From assembly GCA_021232515.1 (NCBI GenBank), contig JAJPOQ010000058.1:37670-101669 (forward strand): a stretch of DNA of 64,000 nucleotides. Direction: 5' to 3'. The stretch's first letter is position 1. Every line of letters begins with the position of its first letter. The translations under genes and the position numbers were made by a program. Source of the stretch: Lentisphaeraceae bacterium (GTDB lineage Bacteria; Verrucomicrobiota; Lentisphaeria; Lentisphaerales; Lentisphaeraceae). The notes beneath the pieces were generated by a model that ran no database searches, was not told where the DNA came from, and was given only the letters and a program-made list of their open reading frames with translations. Of the stretch, positions 44,477 to 52,814 are shown one piece after another.

Positions 44477-44929
44477 ATGGCATTCCATCAAGTTAAAGAT
44501 ATAATCGCAGAATCATGTAACGTTCACCGTAAAGTCGCAGAGTATTATGACGAAATGCAGGACTTTGTAGAAGATGAAAAAGCTCAAATGTTATTGAGCA
44601 ATATGCAGGAACATGAAGAACAAATTGTTCATTGTATGAAGTCCTACTTAGCAGATAAGTCATCTACCTTAGATACCTGGTTCCAGTATATTCCTGAATT
44701 ACCGTCCGCTCAGGAAATCATCAAAGTTGATTTAGATGAGACTACTACAGATCAAGATGTGCTACAGGTTTTTGATAAAGTAAGTGAAAGATTTGGCGTC
44801 AGATATTCTAAACTCTCAAGTATTAGCCCATCAGAAGCTGTTAAAGATTTATTTGCAGATATGGCAAAGATGGAGAAGAACGAAAGCATGCGAGAAAGTT
44901 GGATCAAGACTATGATGGATGATATGTAA
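44477..44929 (+). CDS. Helical ferritin-like small protein, unknown function
   Basis: The 150-residue product is nearly all helix, with MAFHQVKDIIAESCNVHRKVAEYYDEMQDF and LLSNMQEHEEQIVHCMKSYLADK recalling the four-helix ferritin-like/rubrerythrin type, where E-H-E-E-Q is suggestive of a metal site. The later part (LDETTTDQDVLQVFDKVSERFG) reads as two more helices. No signal peptide or membrane segment. ATG 44477 follows a strong AAGGAGG. It comes about 110 bp after the pseudokinase in the same direction; a shared transcript is possible but the gap could also hold a promoter. No firm function. Confidence 0.55.
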   Translation: MAFHQVKDIIAESCNVHRKVAEYYDEMQDFVEDEKAQMLLSNMQEHEEQIVHCMKSYLADKSSTLDTWFQYIPELPSAQEIIKVDLDETTTDQDVLQVFDKVSERFGVRYSKLSSISPSEAVKDLFADMAKMEKNESMRESWIKTMMDDM

Positions 44930-44974
44930 GCTATTTATACGGGATACACAGATTGCTGTAGCCCGTAACTAAAG

Positions 44975-45643
44975 TTACCTTCCCGCCCAGCCGGTAGTAC
45001 CCCACAGCCAGATATTCATTTTTATTTCGGTTTTGGCTGGTTCAAAAACTCGACCATCATCCATGAGAGTGTTGTAGTGTTCATGCGCACTTGATGTATC
45101 TCGAGCATTTGGGAATATGTCGAACATCATAACACCTTCACTTTTATCATTGACCTTATTTATAGTTATACCACCGGCATTATCATTTTCTCGAAGGTGA
45201 CTGTATGGATCATTTGCAGCTGTTGCTTTACCAAACAAATAAACAGATGTTCCCCACATATAGTCATCTTCATTGACTCTAGGAGTTTTGTGGAAAGTTT
45301 TCTCAGTGGTGACTAAGGGACAGAAAAAAATATTTTCATGTGCTTCAAGATAATGAAATGTCCACATAGCAGGGTTTCCTGGGCCCGCTTTGCCCAAGTG
45401 ACTTGCAAAACCTTCATTGGGCCAATCGGCAGTTGAGTCTCTGAAAATTGGAGGGTGTGGTAGTGGACTATCCGTCATATAAGAAGCCGCGGCAACACCG
45501 ACTTGTTTCATGTTACTTTTACAGACTGCTACTTTTGACAAGTTCCGTGCATTTTGTAAAGATGGTAGGAGCATACTAGCCAAGATGCCAATGATGGCAA
45601 TGACGACTAATAACTCAACTAAAGTAAACTTTTGTCTTCCCAT
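44975..45643 (-). CDS. Prepilin-type protein with N-terminal methylation motif
   Basis: The start is placed at 45643 (MGRQKFTLVELLVVIAIIGILASMLLPSLQNARN), where GGGAG lies 7 bases upstream; the longer frame from 45670 has no support. The 222-residue product has the type IV pilin/type II pseudopilin leader K-x-TLVELLVVIAIIGILASMLLP, then a periplasmic globular part that ends HEHYNTLMDDGRVFEP, the H-x9-DG C-terminal pattern. Lentisphaerae and Planctomycetes encode very many such proteins (DUF1559-like group). The position, alone and convergent to the helical gene, gives no further hint. Role: pilin-like surface or secretion component, inferred. Confidence 0.85.
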   Translation of the reverse strand: MGRQKFTLVELLVVIAIIGILASMLLPSLQNARNLSKVAVCKSNMKQVGVAAASYMTDSPLPHPPIFRDSTADWPNEGFASHLGKAGPGNPAMWTFHYLEAHENIFFCPLVTTEKTFHKTPRVNEDDYMWGTSVYLFGKATAANDPYSHLRENDNAGGITINKVNDKSEGVMMFDIFPNARDTSSAHEHYNTLMDDGRVFEPAKTEIKMNIWLWGTTGWAGR

Positions 45644-45824
45644 AAAACACTCCCAGCGCATTCCTTCCACACTTAAGTATACAATGTCCAGAACGGCGAA
45701 GCAAAAAAATCTCTAATAGTTTAATAATTAGCCTATTAGGCAAATTTAAATATAGAAAATTACTAGCAATAAAAAGACTCTAAAAGTACATTTGACAACT
45801 TAATATTTAAGAAGGTGTGTATTT

Positions 45825-46817
45825 GTGAAAATGTGTCAGTGTTTATTTATTTCTTTGTTATTGCTTCAAGTCTCTTGTGCCCAAAACCTTAGCTATGAGG
45901 ATAAGGATCCCAAAATCTATAAGCTCAGTGAACGAGCCAGTAAAATAGATAGCCGAGTTAAGTCTTATCCAGAAATAAACTTTATTCTCGAGGATAAAAA
46001 AGGTAAGGAGAAAGACCGTCAATTTTCAATGGTGAATACTAAGGTTAAGCCCAAAGGTAAACTCGTTATTTGGCTGATGGGAAAAAATGATGGACTCTTT
46101 GAAAGGCTTTCAAACGATGGTTTTCATGTTATCGGAGTTCACTATGCTCGTGGTTGGTTTGGTAAGCTCGCTAAACTAAACCCTAAAGGAGATACCGAGT
46201 ACTTAGGGAGAATTCGTTTAGAGGCTGCAACAGGAAAAGACTTTAGTAAAGCTCTGAACCTGGAATATCCAGACGGTATGATGGAACGTTCTTATCAATT
46301 TGTTAAATGGCTAGCCAAAAAGAATCCTCAAGCAGATTGGCAATACTTCTTGGACGAAAAGACTAAAGAACTTAATTGGGATAATGTTATAGTCTCTGGT
46401 ATCTCTCATGGCTCGACGACTGCAGCAAGGTTTGCCAAGTACAAGAAGGTTAGCCGTGTCGTTATGTTCTCTGGACCGCGTGACCAAGACCAAACTTGGC
46501 AGAGTTTACCTTCTGCAACTCCAGACAACAGATACTTCGGTTTTACTCATGTGCTTGACTCAGGTTGGCCTGGTAACCACTATCCAAGATCTTGGAAGCT
46601 ACTAGGTTTAGAAAAGTTTGGCGAAATAGTCGATGTCGATAAAGTAAAACCACCTTATAAACACAGTCGTCGTTTGACGACAAATGCAGATGTAAAGAAA
46701 AACTCTGGTCGAGCTCACAATGCATCAGTTCCAGGTAAAGCTTCAGTTAAAGACGAAAGAGGTAACTACATCTATGAGCCGGTCTGGAAGTACTTATTTA
46801 CCGAACCTGTAAAGTAG
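45825..46817 (+). CDS. Exported alpha/beta-hydrolase-like protein
   Basis: The 330-residue product has a signal peptide with a possible lipobox near QVSC (Cys18) and a core with VIWLMGKNDGLFERLSNDGFHVIGVHYARGWFG and VSGISHGSTTAARFAKYKKVSRVVMFSGPRDQ, where G-x-S-H-G is the Ser nucleophile elbow. Asp and His partners are not certain; HVLDSGWPGNHYPRSW may supply the His. The overall outline suggests an esterase-type hydrolase, but the family is not securely recognised. GTG 45825 lies 9 bases after AAGG and is preferred; ATG 45831 is an alternative. It precedes putA by 62 bp. Confidence 0.6.
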   Translation: MKMCQCLFISLLLLQVSCAQNLSYEDKDPKIYKLSERASKIDSRVKSYPEINFILEDKKGKEKDRQFSMVNTKVKPKGKLVIWLMGKNDGLFERLSNDGFHVIGVHYARGWFGKLAKLNPKGDTEYLGRIRLEAATGKDFSKALNLEYPDGMMERSYQFVKWLAKKNPQADWQYFLDEKTKELNWDNVIVSGISHGSTTAARFAKYKKVSRVVMFSGPRDQDQTWQSLPSATPDNRYFGFTHVLDSGWPGNHYPRSWKLLGLEKFGEIVDVDKVKPPYKHSRRLTTNADVKKNSGRAHNASVPGKASVKDERGNYIYEPVWKYLFTEPVK

Positions 46818-46879
46818 TTTTTAAAACATAATACTTGTACTGATCGACGGATTCCCTTAAGTTAATTAAAGAGGATTAA

Positions 46880-49800
46880 GTGGGAGTTCGTCTTATGGAT
46901 TTAAGTCAAGCACAGAATATTATTGATCAAGTTAAGACTCAGGATTTTGATGATTCTGAGTTAGTCGAGCTTTCCATTCAACTTGCCAAAGTACTTATAA
47001 AGTCAGCGAATGAGATTCAAAGTCGCGATGAGTATAATCAGATGGAACAATTGAATCGTTTAATGAAAGACCCTGCAGGCAAGCAATTTACCACAAGTAT
47101 GACGGATGAGTGTTTTCGGAGTGAAGACAATCGCCGCATTGCGAATCAGATCATTCACCTATTAGACGTTCATGGGACTCCCAAGTACCTCGATACTATC
47201 ACTCGATGGGAAATGAGTACCTTTAAAGCACTCGGCGAACGCTTTGCCAGTTATCTCATACCGATGGTCAAAGAACTTATTCGGAAAGAAACCTCACGGG
47301 TAATCCTACCTGGAGAAAGTGATAAATTAAAAGAACACTTACTTCACCGCAAGTCTCAAGGTATAACCACTAACTTAAATCACCTTGGAGAAGCAATTCT
47401 TGGGGAAGGCGAAACCGAAAAGCGACTTCAGTGCTACTTAGATGATTTAGCTAAACCTGAAATAGAATATATATCGGTAAAGATTTCAACGATATTCTCT
47501 CAAATCAATCTTCTGGCTTATAAAGAAACTTTAGAAGTTCTCAAAGAAAGGCTTCGCATACTTTATCGATCGGCTATGAAGCATACTATTCTCTTAGATG
47601 GCGAGACGAAGTATAAGTTTGTGAATTTAGATATGGAGGAGTATCGCGACCTTCATTTGACGATTGACCTTTTCAAGGCGGTACTGTCTGAAGACGAGTT
47701 CCTTAAGTTTAATGGAGGTATAGTCCTTCAAGCTTACTTACCAGATTCATTTGCCGCACTAGAAGAGTTAACAACTTGGTCAAAAGACCGTTTTTCTAAA
47801 GGTGGTGCTTGTATCAAGATCCGCTTAGTGAAAGGTGCCAATTTAGCAATGGAAAAGGTTGAAGCATCTCTAAAAGATTGGGAACAAACGCCTTTCCAGA
47901 GCAAGCTTGAAGTTGATGCTCACTATCGAAAATTAGTCAATTTTGCTTTAAATCCAGAAAATGTCGAAGCTGTGAATATAGGTATAGCTAGTCATAATAT
48001 TTTTGACCTCTCTTATGCCATGCTCCTGAAGTTTAAAAATGAAGTTTCAGACTATGTGAATTTTGAAATGCTCGAAGGTATGGCCGAGCACATACGAGAT
48101 GTAGTTCAGGAGCTTTCTCAAGGTATCATTCTTTATTGTCCAGCAGCAGGTAAAGAAGAGTTTCAAAATGCGATAGCTTACCTTATTCGCCGATTAGATG
48201 AAAATACTGCAGAGGAAAACTTTCTGCGTCATTTGTTTGACCTTAAACCGAGTTCTTTAGCGTTTTCCCAGCAGACAGAGTTTTTCAAAGAGGGTTGTTC
48301 TTTAGTTTCTCAAATAGATTCAACTCCTCGAAGAAGTCAAAATAGAAATGAACCTGCAGTTGCTTTAGAAGCAGATGCAGAATTTAGAAATGAAGCAGAT
48401 ACAGACTTTGCTCTTTTGGTGAATCAAAAATGGGGACAAAGTATTTACCAGAAGCTTGATGAACTAGAGAGTATCAGAGTTCCTTTATTTATTGATGGAG
48501 AGAGTATTTCAGAAGGTGATGCTCGTCCTATTTCTTCTCCCAATGGCAATGTCCTGGGAGAAGTGATACTTGCGAGTTCTGAATTAGTTAATCGGTGCTT
48601 AGAAAGTAGCGCAAAAGCATTTGCTAGCTGGAGTAAAACGTCGATTGATGAACGTTGCAAAATCCTTTATAAGATGGCGCATTTAGTTAGAGTGAATCGC
48701 GGAAAACTTATTGGTATCATGATTCAAGAGACGGGTAAAACTCTAATCGAAGCAGATGTAGAAGTATCTGAGGCAATTGACTTTTGTGAGTACTACAGCC
48801 GAAGTATGAAAAAGTGGGCAGCAAATGAAAACTTAAGTATGAACCCACTAGGCACTGTTCTTGTTGCATCTCCATGGAACTTCCCTTTAGCGATTCCTAT
48901 AGGCGGAGTCGCATCTGCATTAGTCACTGGCAACACAGTTATCTTTAAACCTGCACCAGAAGCGTCTTTAGTTGGTTTTCATATAGCTGAGCTATTTTAT
49001 GAAGCAGGTTGTTCGAGAAGTGTTTTACAGTTTTTGAATTGTCATGATGAATCAGAGGGCTCTCAGTTAATAAAAGATGAGCGTGTAGCAGCCTGTATAC
49101 TAACAGGAGCGACGAGTACAGCTCAGTTATTTATGAAGTTGCGACCAACTCTCAATCTTATGGCAGAGACTGGTGGTAAAAACTGCCTTATCGTCACGGA
49201 TATGTCGGATCGAGATTTAGCTATAAAAGACATCACTCACTCAGCTTTTGGTCATGCAGGTCAGAAATGCTCCGCATGTTCTTTATTGATTTTAGAAGAA
49301 AATGTCTACGAAGACCAAAAGTTTCTTACCTCACTAAAAGATGCTACTGAAAGCTTGAGCGTCGGTGTTTCGACAAAAGCTAAAACCGTGGTCAATCCTC
49401 TAATTCACGAGCCAGAAGAGAAGCTTGCGCGAGCTTTAACCACTTTAGAAGATGGCGAAACTTGGCTTGTAGAGCCTGCCGTTGATAGTGAAAATCCGAA
49501 TCTTTGGTCACCAGGGATAAAACTTGGTGTAAATCCTGAAAGTTACACCTTCAACAATGAGTTTTTTGGACCAGTTCTAGGTGTAGTAAAGGCGTCTGAC
49601 TTAGAAGGTGCAATTGACATGGTGAATTCACTAAACTATGGACTGACCGGCGGCATTCATTCTTTAGATGACCGTGAACAAGAATTGTGGCTGTCTAAAG
49701 TGCAGGTTGGCAATGCCTATATAAATCGCACCATTACCGGAGCCATAGTAAATCGCCAACCTTTTGGTGGGATAAAGAACAGTTCCTTTGGTCGTGGTTT

Positions 49801-50461
49801 AAAAGCAGGTGGTGAGAATTACTTGTTGCAATTAATGAGTGTCGAAGAGGATAAAAGTGAAGGTCTCGAACTCAATACAGAGCTGAGTGATGACTTTAAG
49901 GATATTTATGGCCAAATAAGTATTCTTTTCCCAAATGTTTATCATGAATGGAAGCAGGCTGTTCTCAGTTATGAAGATTCATATAAAAACTACTTTAGTG
50001 TTTTTAAAGACCATTCAGATGTCCTCGGGCAAGAGAATTACACTCTTTATAAAGCCGATATACCGATACGCTTATTTGTTCAGGCCGAAGATAGTGTTTT
50101 AGATGTTTTGAGTAGCATAGCAGCGGCAAAGGTCTGTGATGCAACTCTTGAGATATTTGTCTCAGAATCAAGGTATGAAGAGTTACATCTAGAGTTGTTT
50201 TTGCCTTGGGAGATAATCGAAGTTACCATCACATCTGAAGAGAGTTTTAGTGAATACTTTTATACGAATAGTCAGGGGCGAAATAGATTTATCAGTCAGT
50301 TGCCAAGTGAGTGGTTAGAGCAGGCCAGCAAGGACTTTTGTTTTGTAAAAGCGGTACCGGTTTATGCAGAGGGAAGGATAGAATTACTTAATTACTTGAG
50401 AGCTATGTCTGTCAGTGATAATTACCACCGATATGGTAATTTGGGGAATAAGAAACATTGA
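46880..50461 (+). CDS. putA: Bifunctional proline dehydrogenase / P5C dehydrogenase PutA
   Basis: The 1193-residue protein has a PRODH barrel (about 140-470: LDGETKYKFVNLDMEEYRDLHLTI, IKIRLVKGANLAMEKVEASL, QAYLPDSF, GIASHNIF) and a P5C/aldehyde dehydrogenase (about 500-985: GTVLVASPWNFPLAIP, TGGKNCLIV, Cys797 in GQKCSACS, FGPVLGVV), then about 190 extra residues at the C-terminus. It oxidises proline to glutamate with FAD and NAD+. It lacks the N-terminal ribbon-helix-helix domain of E. coli PutA, so it is not a repressor, and belongs with the longer enzymes carrying a C-terminal domain. Start GTG 46880 follows AGAGG; ATG 46895 is also possible. Confidence 0.97.
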   Translation: MGVRLMDLSQAQNIIDQVKTQDFDDSELVELSIQLAKVLIKSANEIQSRDEYNQMEQLNRLMKDPAGKQFTTSMTDECFRSEDNRRIANQIIHLLDVHGTPKYLDTITRWEMSTFKALGERFASYLIPMVKELIRKETSRVILPGESDKLKEHLLHRKSQGITTNLNHLGEAILGEGETEKRLQCYLDDLAKPEIEYISVKISTIFSQINLLAYKETLEVLKERLRILYRSAMKHTILLDGETKYKFVNLDMEEYRDLHLTIDLFKAVLSEDEFLKFNGGIVLQAYLPDSFAALEELTTWSKDRFSKGGACIKIRLVKGANLAMEKVEASLKDWEQTPFQSKLEVDAHYRKLVNFALNPENVEAVNIGIASHNIFDLSYAMLLKFKNEVSDYVNFEMLEGMAEHIRDVVQELSQGIILYCPAAGKEEFQNAIAYLIRRLDENTAEENFLRHLFDLKPSSLAFSQQTEFFKEGCSLVSQIDSTPRRSQNRNEPAVALEADAEFRNEADTDFALLVNQKWGQSIYQKLDELESIRVPLFIDGESISEGDARPISSPNGNVLGEVILASSELVNRCLESSAKAFASWSKTSIDERCKILYKMAHLVRVNRGKLIGIMIQETGKTLIEADVEVSEAIDFCEYYSRSMKKWAANENLSMNPLGTVLVASPWNFPLAIPIGGVASALVTGNTVIFKPAPEASLVGFHIAELFYEAGCSRSVLQFLNCHDESEGSQLIKDERVAACILTGATSTAQLFMKLRPTLNLMAETGGKNCLIVTDMSDRDLAIKDITHSAFGHAGQKCSACSLLILEENVYEDQKFLTSLKDATESLSVGVSTKAKTVVNPLIHEPEEKLARALTTLEDGETWLVEPAVDSENPNLWSPGIKLGVNPESYTFNNEFFGPVLGVVKASDLEGAIDMVNSLNYGLTGGIHSLDDREQELWLSKVQVGNAYINRTITGAIVNRQPFGGIKNSSFGRGLKAGGENYLLQLMSVEEDKSEGLELNTELSDDFKDIYGQISILFPNVYHEWKQAVLSYEDSYKNYFSVFKDHSDVLGQENYTLYKADIPIRLFVQAEDSVLDVLSSIAAAKVCDATLEIFVSESRYEELHLELFLPWEIIEVTITSEESFSEYFYTNSQGRNRFISQLPSEWLEQASKDFCFVKAVPVYAEGRIELLNYLRAMSVSDNYHRYGNLGNKKH

Positions 50462-50463
50462 AA

Positions 50464-50485
50464 GTGGCTGAGCTGACTCAGCCAC
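50464..50485. terminator. Hairpin between putA and the convergent exported gene
   Basis: GTGGCTGAG pairs perfectly with CTCAGCCAC around a four-base loop, 2 bases after the putA stop and 12 bases before the stop of the convergent gene at 50498. No strong T-run follows on either side (TTTC on the minus strand), so it may act as a bidirectional terminator or mRNA 3'-end stabiliser; this is uncertain. Confidence 0.6.
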
Positions 50486-50497
50486 AGAAAATGGGTG

Positions 50498-50962
50498 TTA
50501 CTTGATACTTTTAGTTAGCTCAATAAGAGCTTCTTTTTGTTTGCCAACTTTATCTGAAGTGCCCATAAGCTTGAAGAAGTAGGTGTACTTTTCCTCTTTA
50601 AGCATAACAGCCAGCATCTGTTTTCCGTTGTTTGAGATGTCGAGTAACTTTGCTTTGCCAGCTTTTGTCTCGATAACAGTAAGTTCTTTTTCTAGATCTG
50701 CAGATTTAATACCTTTCAGACCTAGTTGACCACGCCAGCGGTTAACATTTGCTAATTCACCACCAACATGACCAGGGAAGCGAGAAACTTTAACTAAAAG
50801 ACTTTTATCTTCTTTTACAGCTAAAGTAGCTAGTCTCATAGATGAAGATTGTTTTAGATCTTCCCAAGTATCAGGAACAGTCCAAGTTAGATCTCCTGCA
50901 GAAGCAGTAAGACTACAGAATAAGAATGATAGTAGAGCGATAGCTTTAAGAGGTGTTTTCAT
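50498..50962 (-). CDS. Small exported hypothetical protein
   Basis: The 154-residue product has a clear signal peptide (MKTPLKAIALLSFLFCSLTASA) and a compact beta-rich domain beginning LTWTVPDTWEDLKQSSSMRLATLAV. The strand pattern, with KSLLVKVSRFPGHVGGELANVNRWRGQLGLKGI, resembles small PVC exported proteins (often annotated as hypothetical). It stands alone; the hairpin at 50464-50485 lies just beyond its stop. Possible periplasmic binding role, inferred only from size and export. Confidence 0.65.
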   Translation of the reverse strand: MKTPLKAIALLSFLFCSLTASAGDLTWTVPDTWEDLKQSSSMRLATLAVKEDKSLLVKVSRFPGHVGGELANVNRWRGQLGLKGIKSADLEKELTVIETKAGKAKLLDISNNGKQMLAVMLKEEKYTYFFKLMGTSDKVGKQKEALIELTKSIK

Positions 50963-51380
50963 AGTTTTGATAGTCCCAGTTTAATTAAGAAGCATAATTT
51001 AGAAACATTCAGCTTTAAAAGCAAGGCCTAAAAGATGACTTCCTAGCTGATTCTCATGGCAGCCATCAGGTATTCCGGACTCCAGTTTAGTTGAGGAGGG
51101 TGACGGTTTATCGTCAAATTAGTGCTGCTTTTGAGGTATACAGATTTGTATGAAAGGGAGATCTACGTTTGGAGGTAGGTTGAAAATTTACTAGAAAATA
51201 GAAGAGGGTGATGAAGGATTCATGCTAGGGTTAGCCTATATATCTAAGAAATACAGACTTGTATTGCTTGTTGTTCTTGAAAAATATAAAGTCTTGGTAC
51301 TTATTAGAATACTTTTCGCTACGGGTGTATGTGGAAGCTCGCCTTCCTGGCAACAGGAAGGTGAGCACTCCCGAGTGAAA
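50963..51380. other. Intergenic region before the sulfatase stop, with hairpin
   Basis: About 420 bases between the start of the exported gene and the stop of the sulfatase. A short open frame at 51222-51431 is not supported as a gene. The only distinct structure is the hairpin at 51337-51366. No RNA gene is recognised. Confidence 0.5.
51337..51366 (-). terminator. Strong hairpin downstream of the sulfatase gene
   Basis: GCTCGCCTTCCTG pairs with CAGGAAGGTGAGC (13 pairs, one G-T) around the loop GCAA, 15 bases after the sulfatase stop in the minus direction. It ends in GAGC TTCC rather than a T-run, so it may be a terminator needing a helper, or a 3'-end stabiliser. Confidence 0.6.
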
Positions 51381-52748
51381 TTACTTACCGAAGTGATTTT
51401 GACTATCTGTCATGGAGATCATCTTTTTTAGCAAGCTATCCGCCAGTTCAGGGAATTCTGTAATAATATTATTCTTTTCCTGAGGGTCTTTATCGACGTC
51501 ATAGAGCTCAAGTCTAGTGTTTTTGCCAAAGTATCTTATAAGTTTGATGTTTCCTTTTAAAATACCTTGTTTGCCGCCGCGTTCACCAAACTCCCAATAG
51601 AGAGTTCTGTTTATGTCGTTCATGGTTTTACCAAGAAGCTTTGGTAGCATCGATGTGCCGTCATTTTTAGGCGCAGAAACCTTGAGTAACTCAGCTAAAG
51701 TTGGCATGAGGTCTTGAAAGGCGACTATGCTGTTATTGACTATTCCAGCTGGAACTTTGCCGGGCCAATGGGCGATCATAGGTACACGAACGCCGCCTTC
51801 AAAAAGGTCTCGTTTTAACCCTCGCTTTAACCCATTTGAATCAAAGAAATCAACCTCATGAAGACCTTCTTGATGAGGACCATTATCCGATGAAAAGATG
51901 ATGAGTGTATTATCTAACAGTTTATGCTTTTTTAGTTGATCTGTGATGTTCTTTATGTCGTTGTCGAGATCCAGAATCATCTTAGCAAAGCCTTTTTCTT
52001 CGACAGGCCAATCTTCCTTGTCAAACTTATCAAAGTGAGGGACTTCCATTCCACGTCGCCACTTGTTTCCTTCATTGTTAGCATGAGGTGTATTTGGCGT
52101 ATAGAGGAGAAAAAATGGTTTGTCATTATTCTCATCGATAAAGTTGAGCATCTTGTCTCGAATTATGTCCGGAGCATAGTCCAACTTTTCTTTGGAGACG
52201 CCACGGCCTTTTTTCTCAATTGATTGGTCTTTGAAGTGATCTTTTGTGACATTTCTTAGCTTAACTTCTTTGCCATTGTGAATGAGGAACTCAGGATAGA
52301 AGTTATGCGCATGATACATATTTACATATCCAAAAAACTCATCAAAACCGTGTTTGTTAGGGTTATCTGCTGGTGGCGGGTGACCTATGCCCCACTTACC
52401 AAAATTCCCGGTTACATAGCCTGCATCTTTAAAAAGGTCGGCGATGGTGAAATCTGTACTTTTTAAAAGTGCTGCACCATTCCCTCGAATGGTTGAGGAT
52501 CCAGTGTGGCGACCAGTCAAAAGAGTGCAACGAGAGGGCGCACAGACTGTCGAGCCAGAGTAGTTGCGAGTAAAGCGCATGCCGTTTTTTGCGAGAGCAT
52601 CTAAGTGCGGTGTTTTTAAAATTGTTTGACCATAACAGCCTAAGTCACCGTAGCCTAAATCATCTGCCAGTATATAAATGACATTTGGCTTATCTTGAGC
52701 AAAGGCTTGGCCTAAAAAGAGAAGAGAGATAATTAAAATCTTATACAT
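51381..52748 (-). CDS. Exported sulfatase (formylglycine type)
   Basis: The 455-residue protein has a signal peptide (cleavage near AFA-QDK, residue 17) and the sulfatase opening KPNVIYILADDLGYGDLGCYG, with the modified Cys in C69-A-P-S-R followed by TLLTGR, which is the formylglycine signature recognised by FGE-type modification. Later, FIIFSSDNGPHQEG and GGVRVPMIAHWPGKVP support the alkaline-phosphatase fold. It removes sulfate esters from a glycan or small molecule in the periplasm. The maturation enzyme is not in the window. It is the last gene of the minus-strand cluster, and an intrinsic terminator lies just upstream of its start. Confidence 0.95.
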   Translation of the reverse strand: MYKILIISLLFLGQAFAQDKPNVIYILADDLGYGDLGCYGQTILKTPHLDALAKNGMRFTRNYSGSTVCAPSRCTLLTGRHTGSSTIRGNGAALLKSTDFTIADLFKDAGYVTGNFGKWGIGHPPPADNPNKHGFDEFFGYVNMYHAHNFYPEFLIHNGKEVKLRNVTKDHFKDQSIEKKGRGVSKEKLDYAPDIIRDKMLNFIDENNDKPFFLLYTPNTPHANNEGNKWRRGMEVPHFDKFDKEDWPVEEKGFAKMILDLDNDIKNITDQLKKHKLLDNTLIIFSSDNGPHQEGLHEVDFFDSNGLKRGLKRDLFEGGVRVPMIAHWPGKVPAGIVNNSIVAFQDLMPTLAELLKVSAPKNDGTSMLPKLLGKTMNDINRTLYWEFGERGGKQGILKGNIKLIRYFGKNTRLELYDVDKDPQEKNNIITEFPELADSLLKKMISMTDSQNHFGK

Positions 52749-52760
52749 ACATATTCCGAA

Positions 52761-52796
52761 AAATTAAAAGGCAGAAACTCGAGGAGTTTCTGCCTT
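52761..52796 (-). terminator. Terminator hairpin between PVC dehydrogenase and sulfatase
   Basis: Read on the minus strand, AAGGCAGAAACTC pairs perfectly with GAGTTTCTGCCTT over 13 bases around a 3-base loop, then TTTTAATTTTT follows. It begins 18 bases after the stop of the upstream gene, and its T-run ends 12 bases before the sulfatase start codon. That leaves no room for a promoter between the hairpin and the start, so it may attenuate sulfatase expression. Confidence 0.85.
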
Positions 52797-52814
52797 AGTT
52801 AGAACTGTTTAAAA

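Noticed and set aside
51222..51431. 69-residue open frame ahead of the sulfatase stop
   Set aside because: No ribosome binding site, overlaps the sulfatase end on the other strand and the hairpin at 51337-51366, and its composition is unlike the neighbouring proteins.
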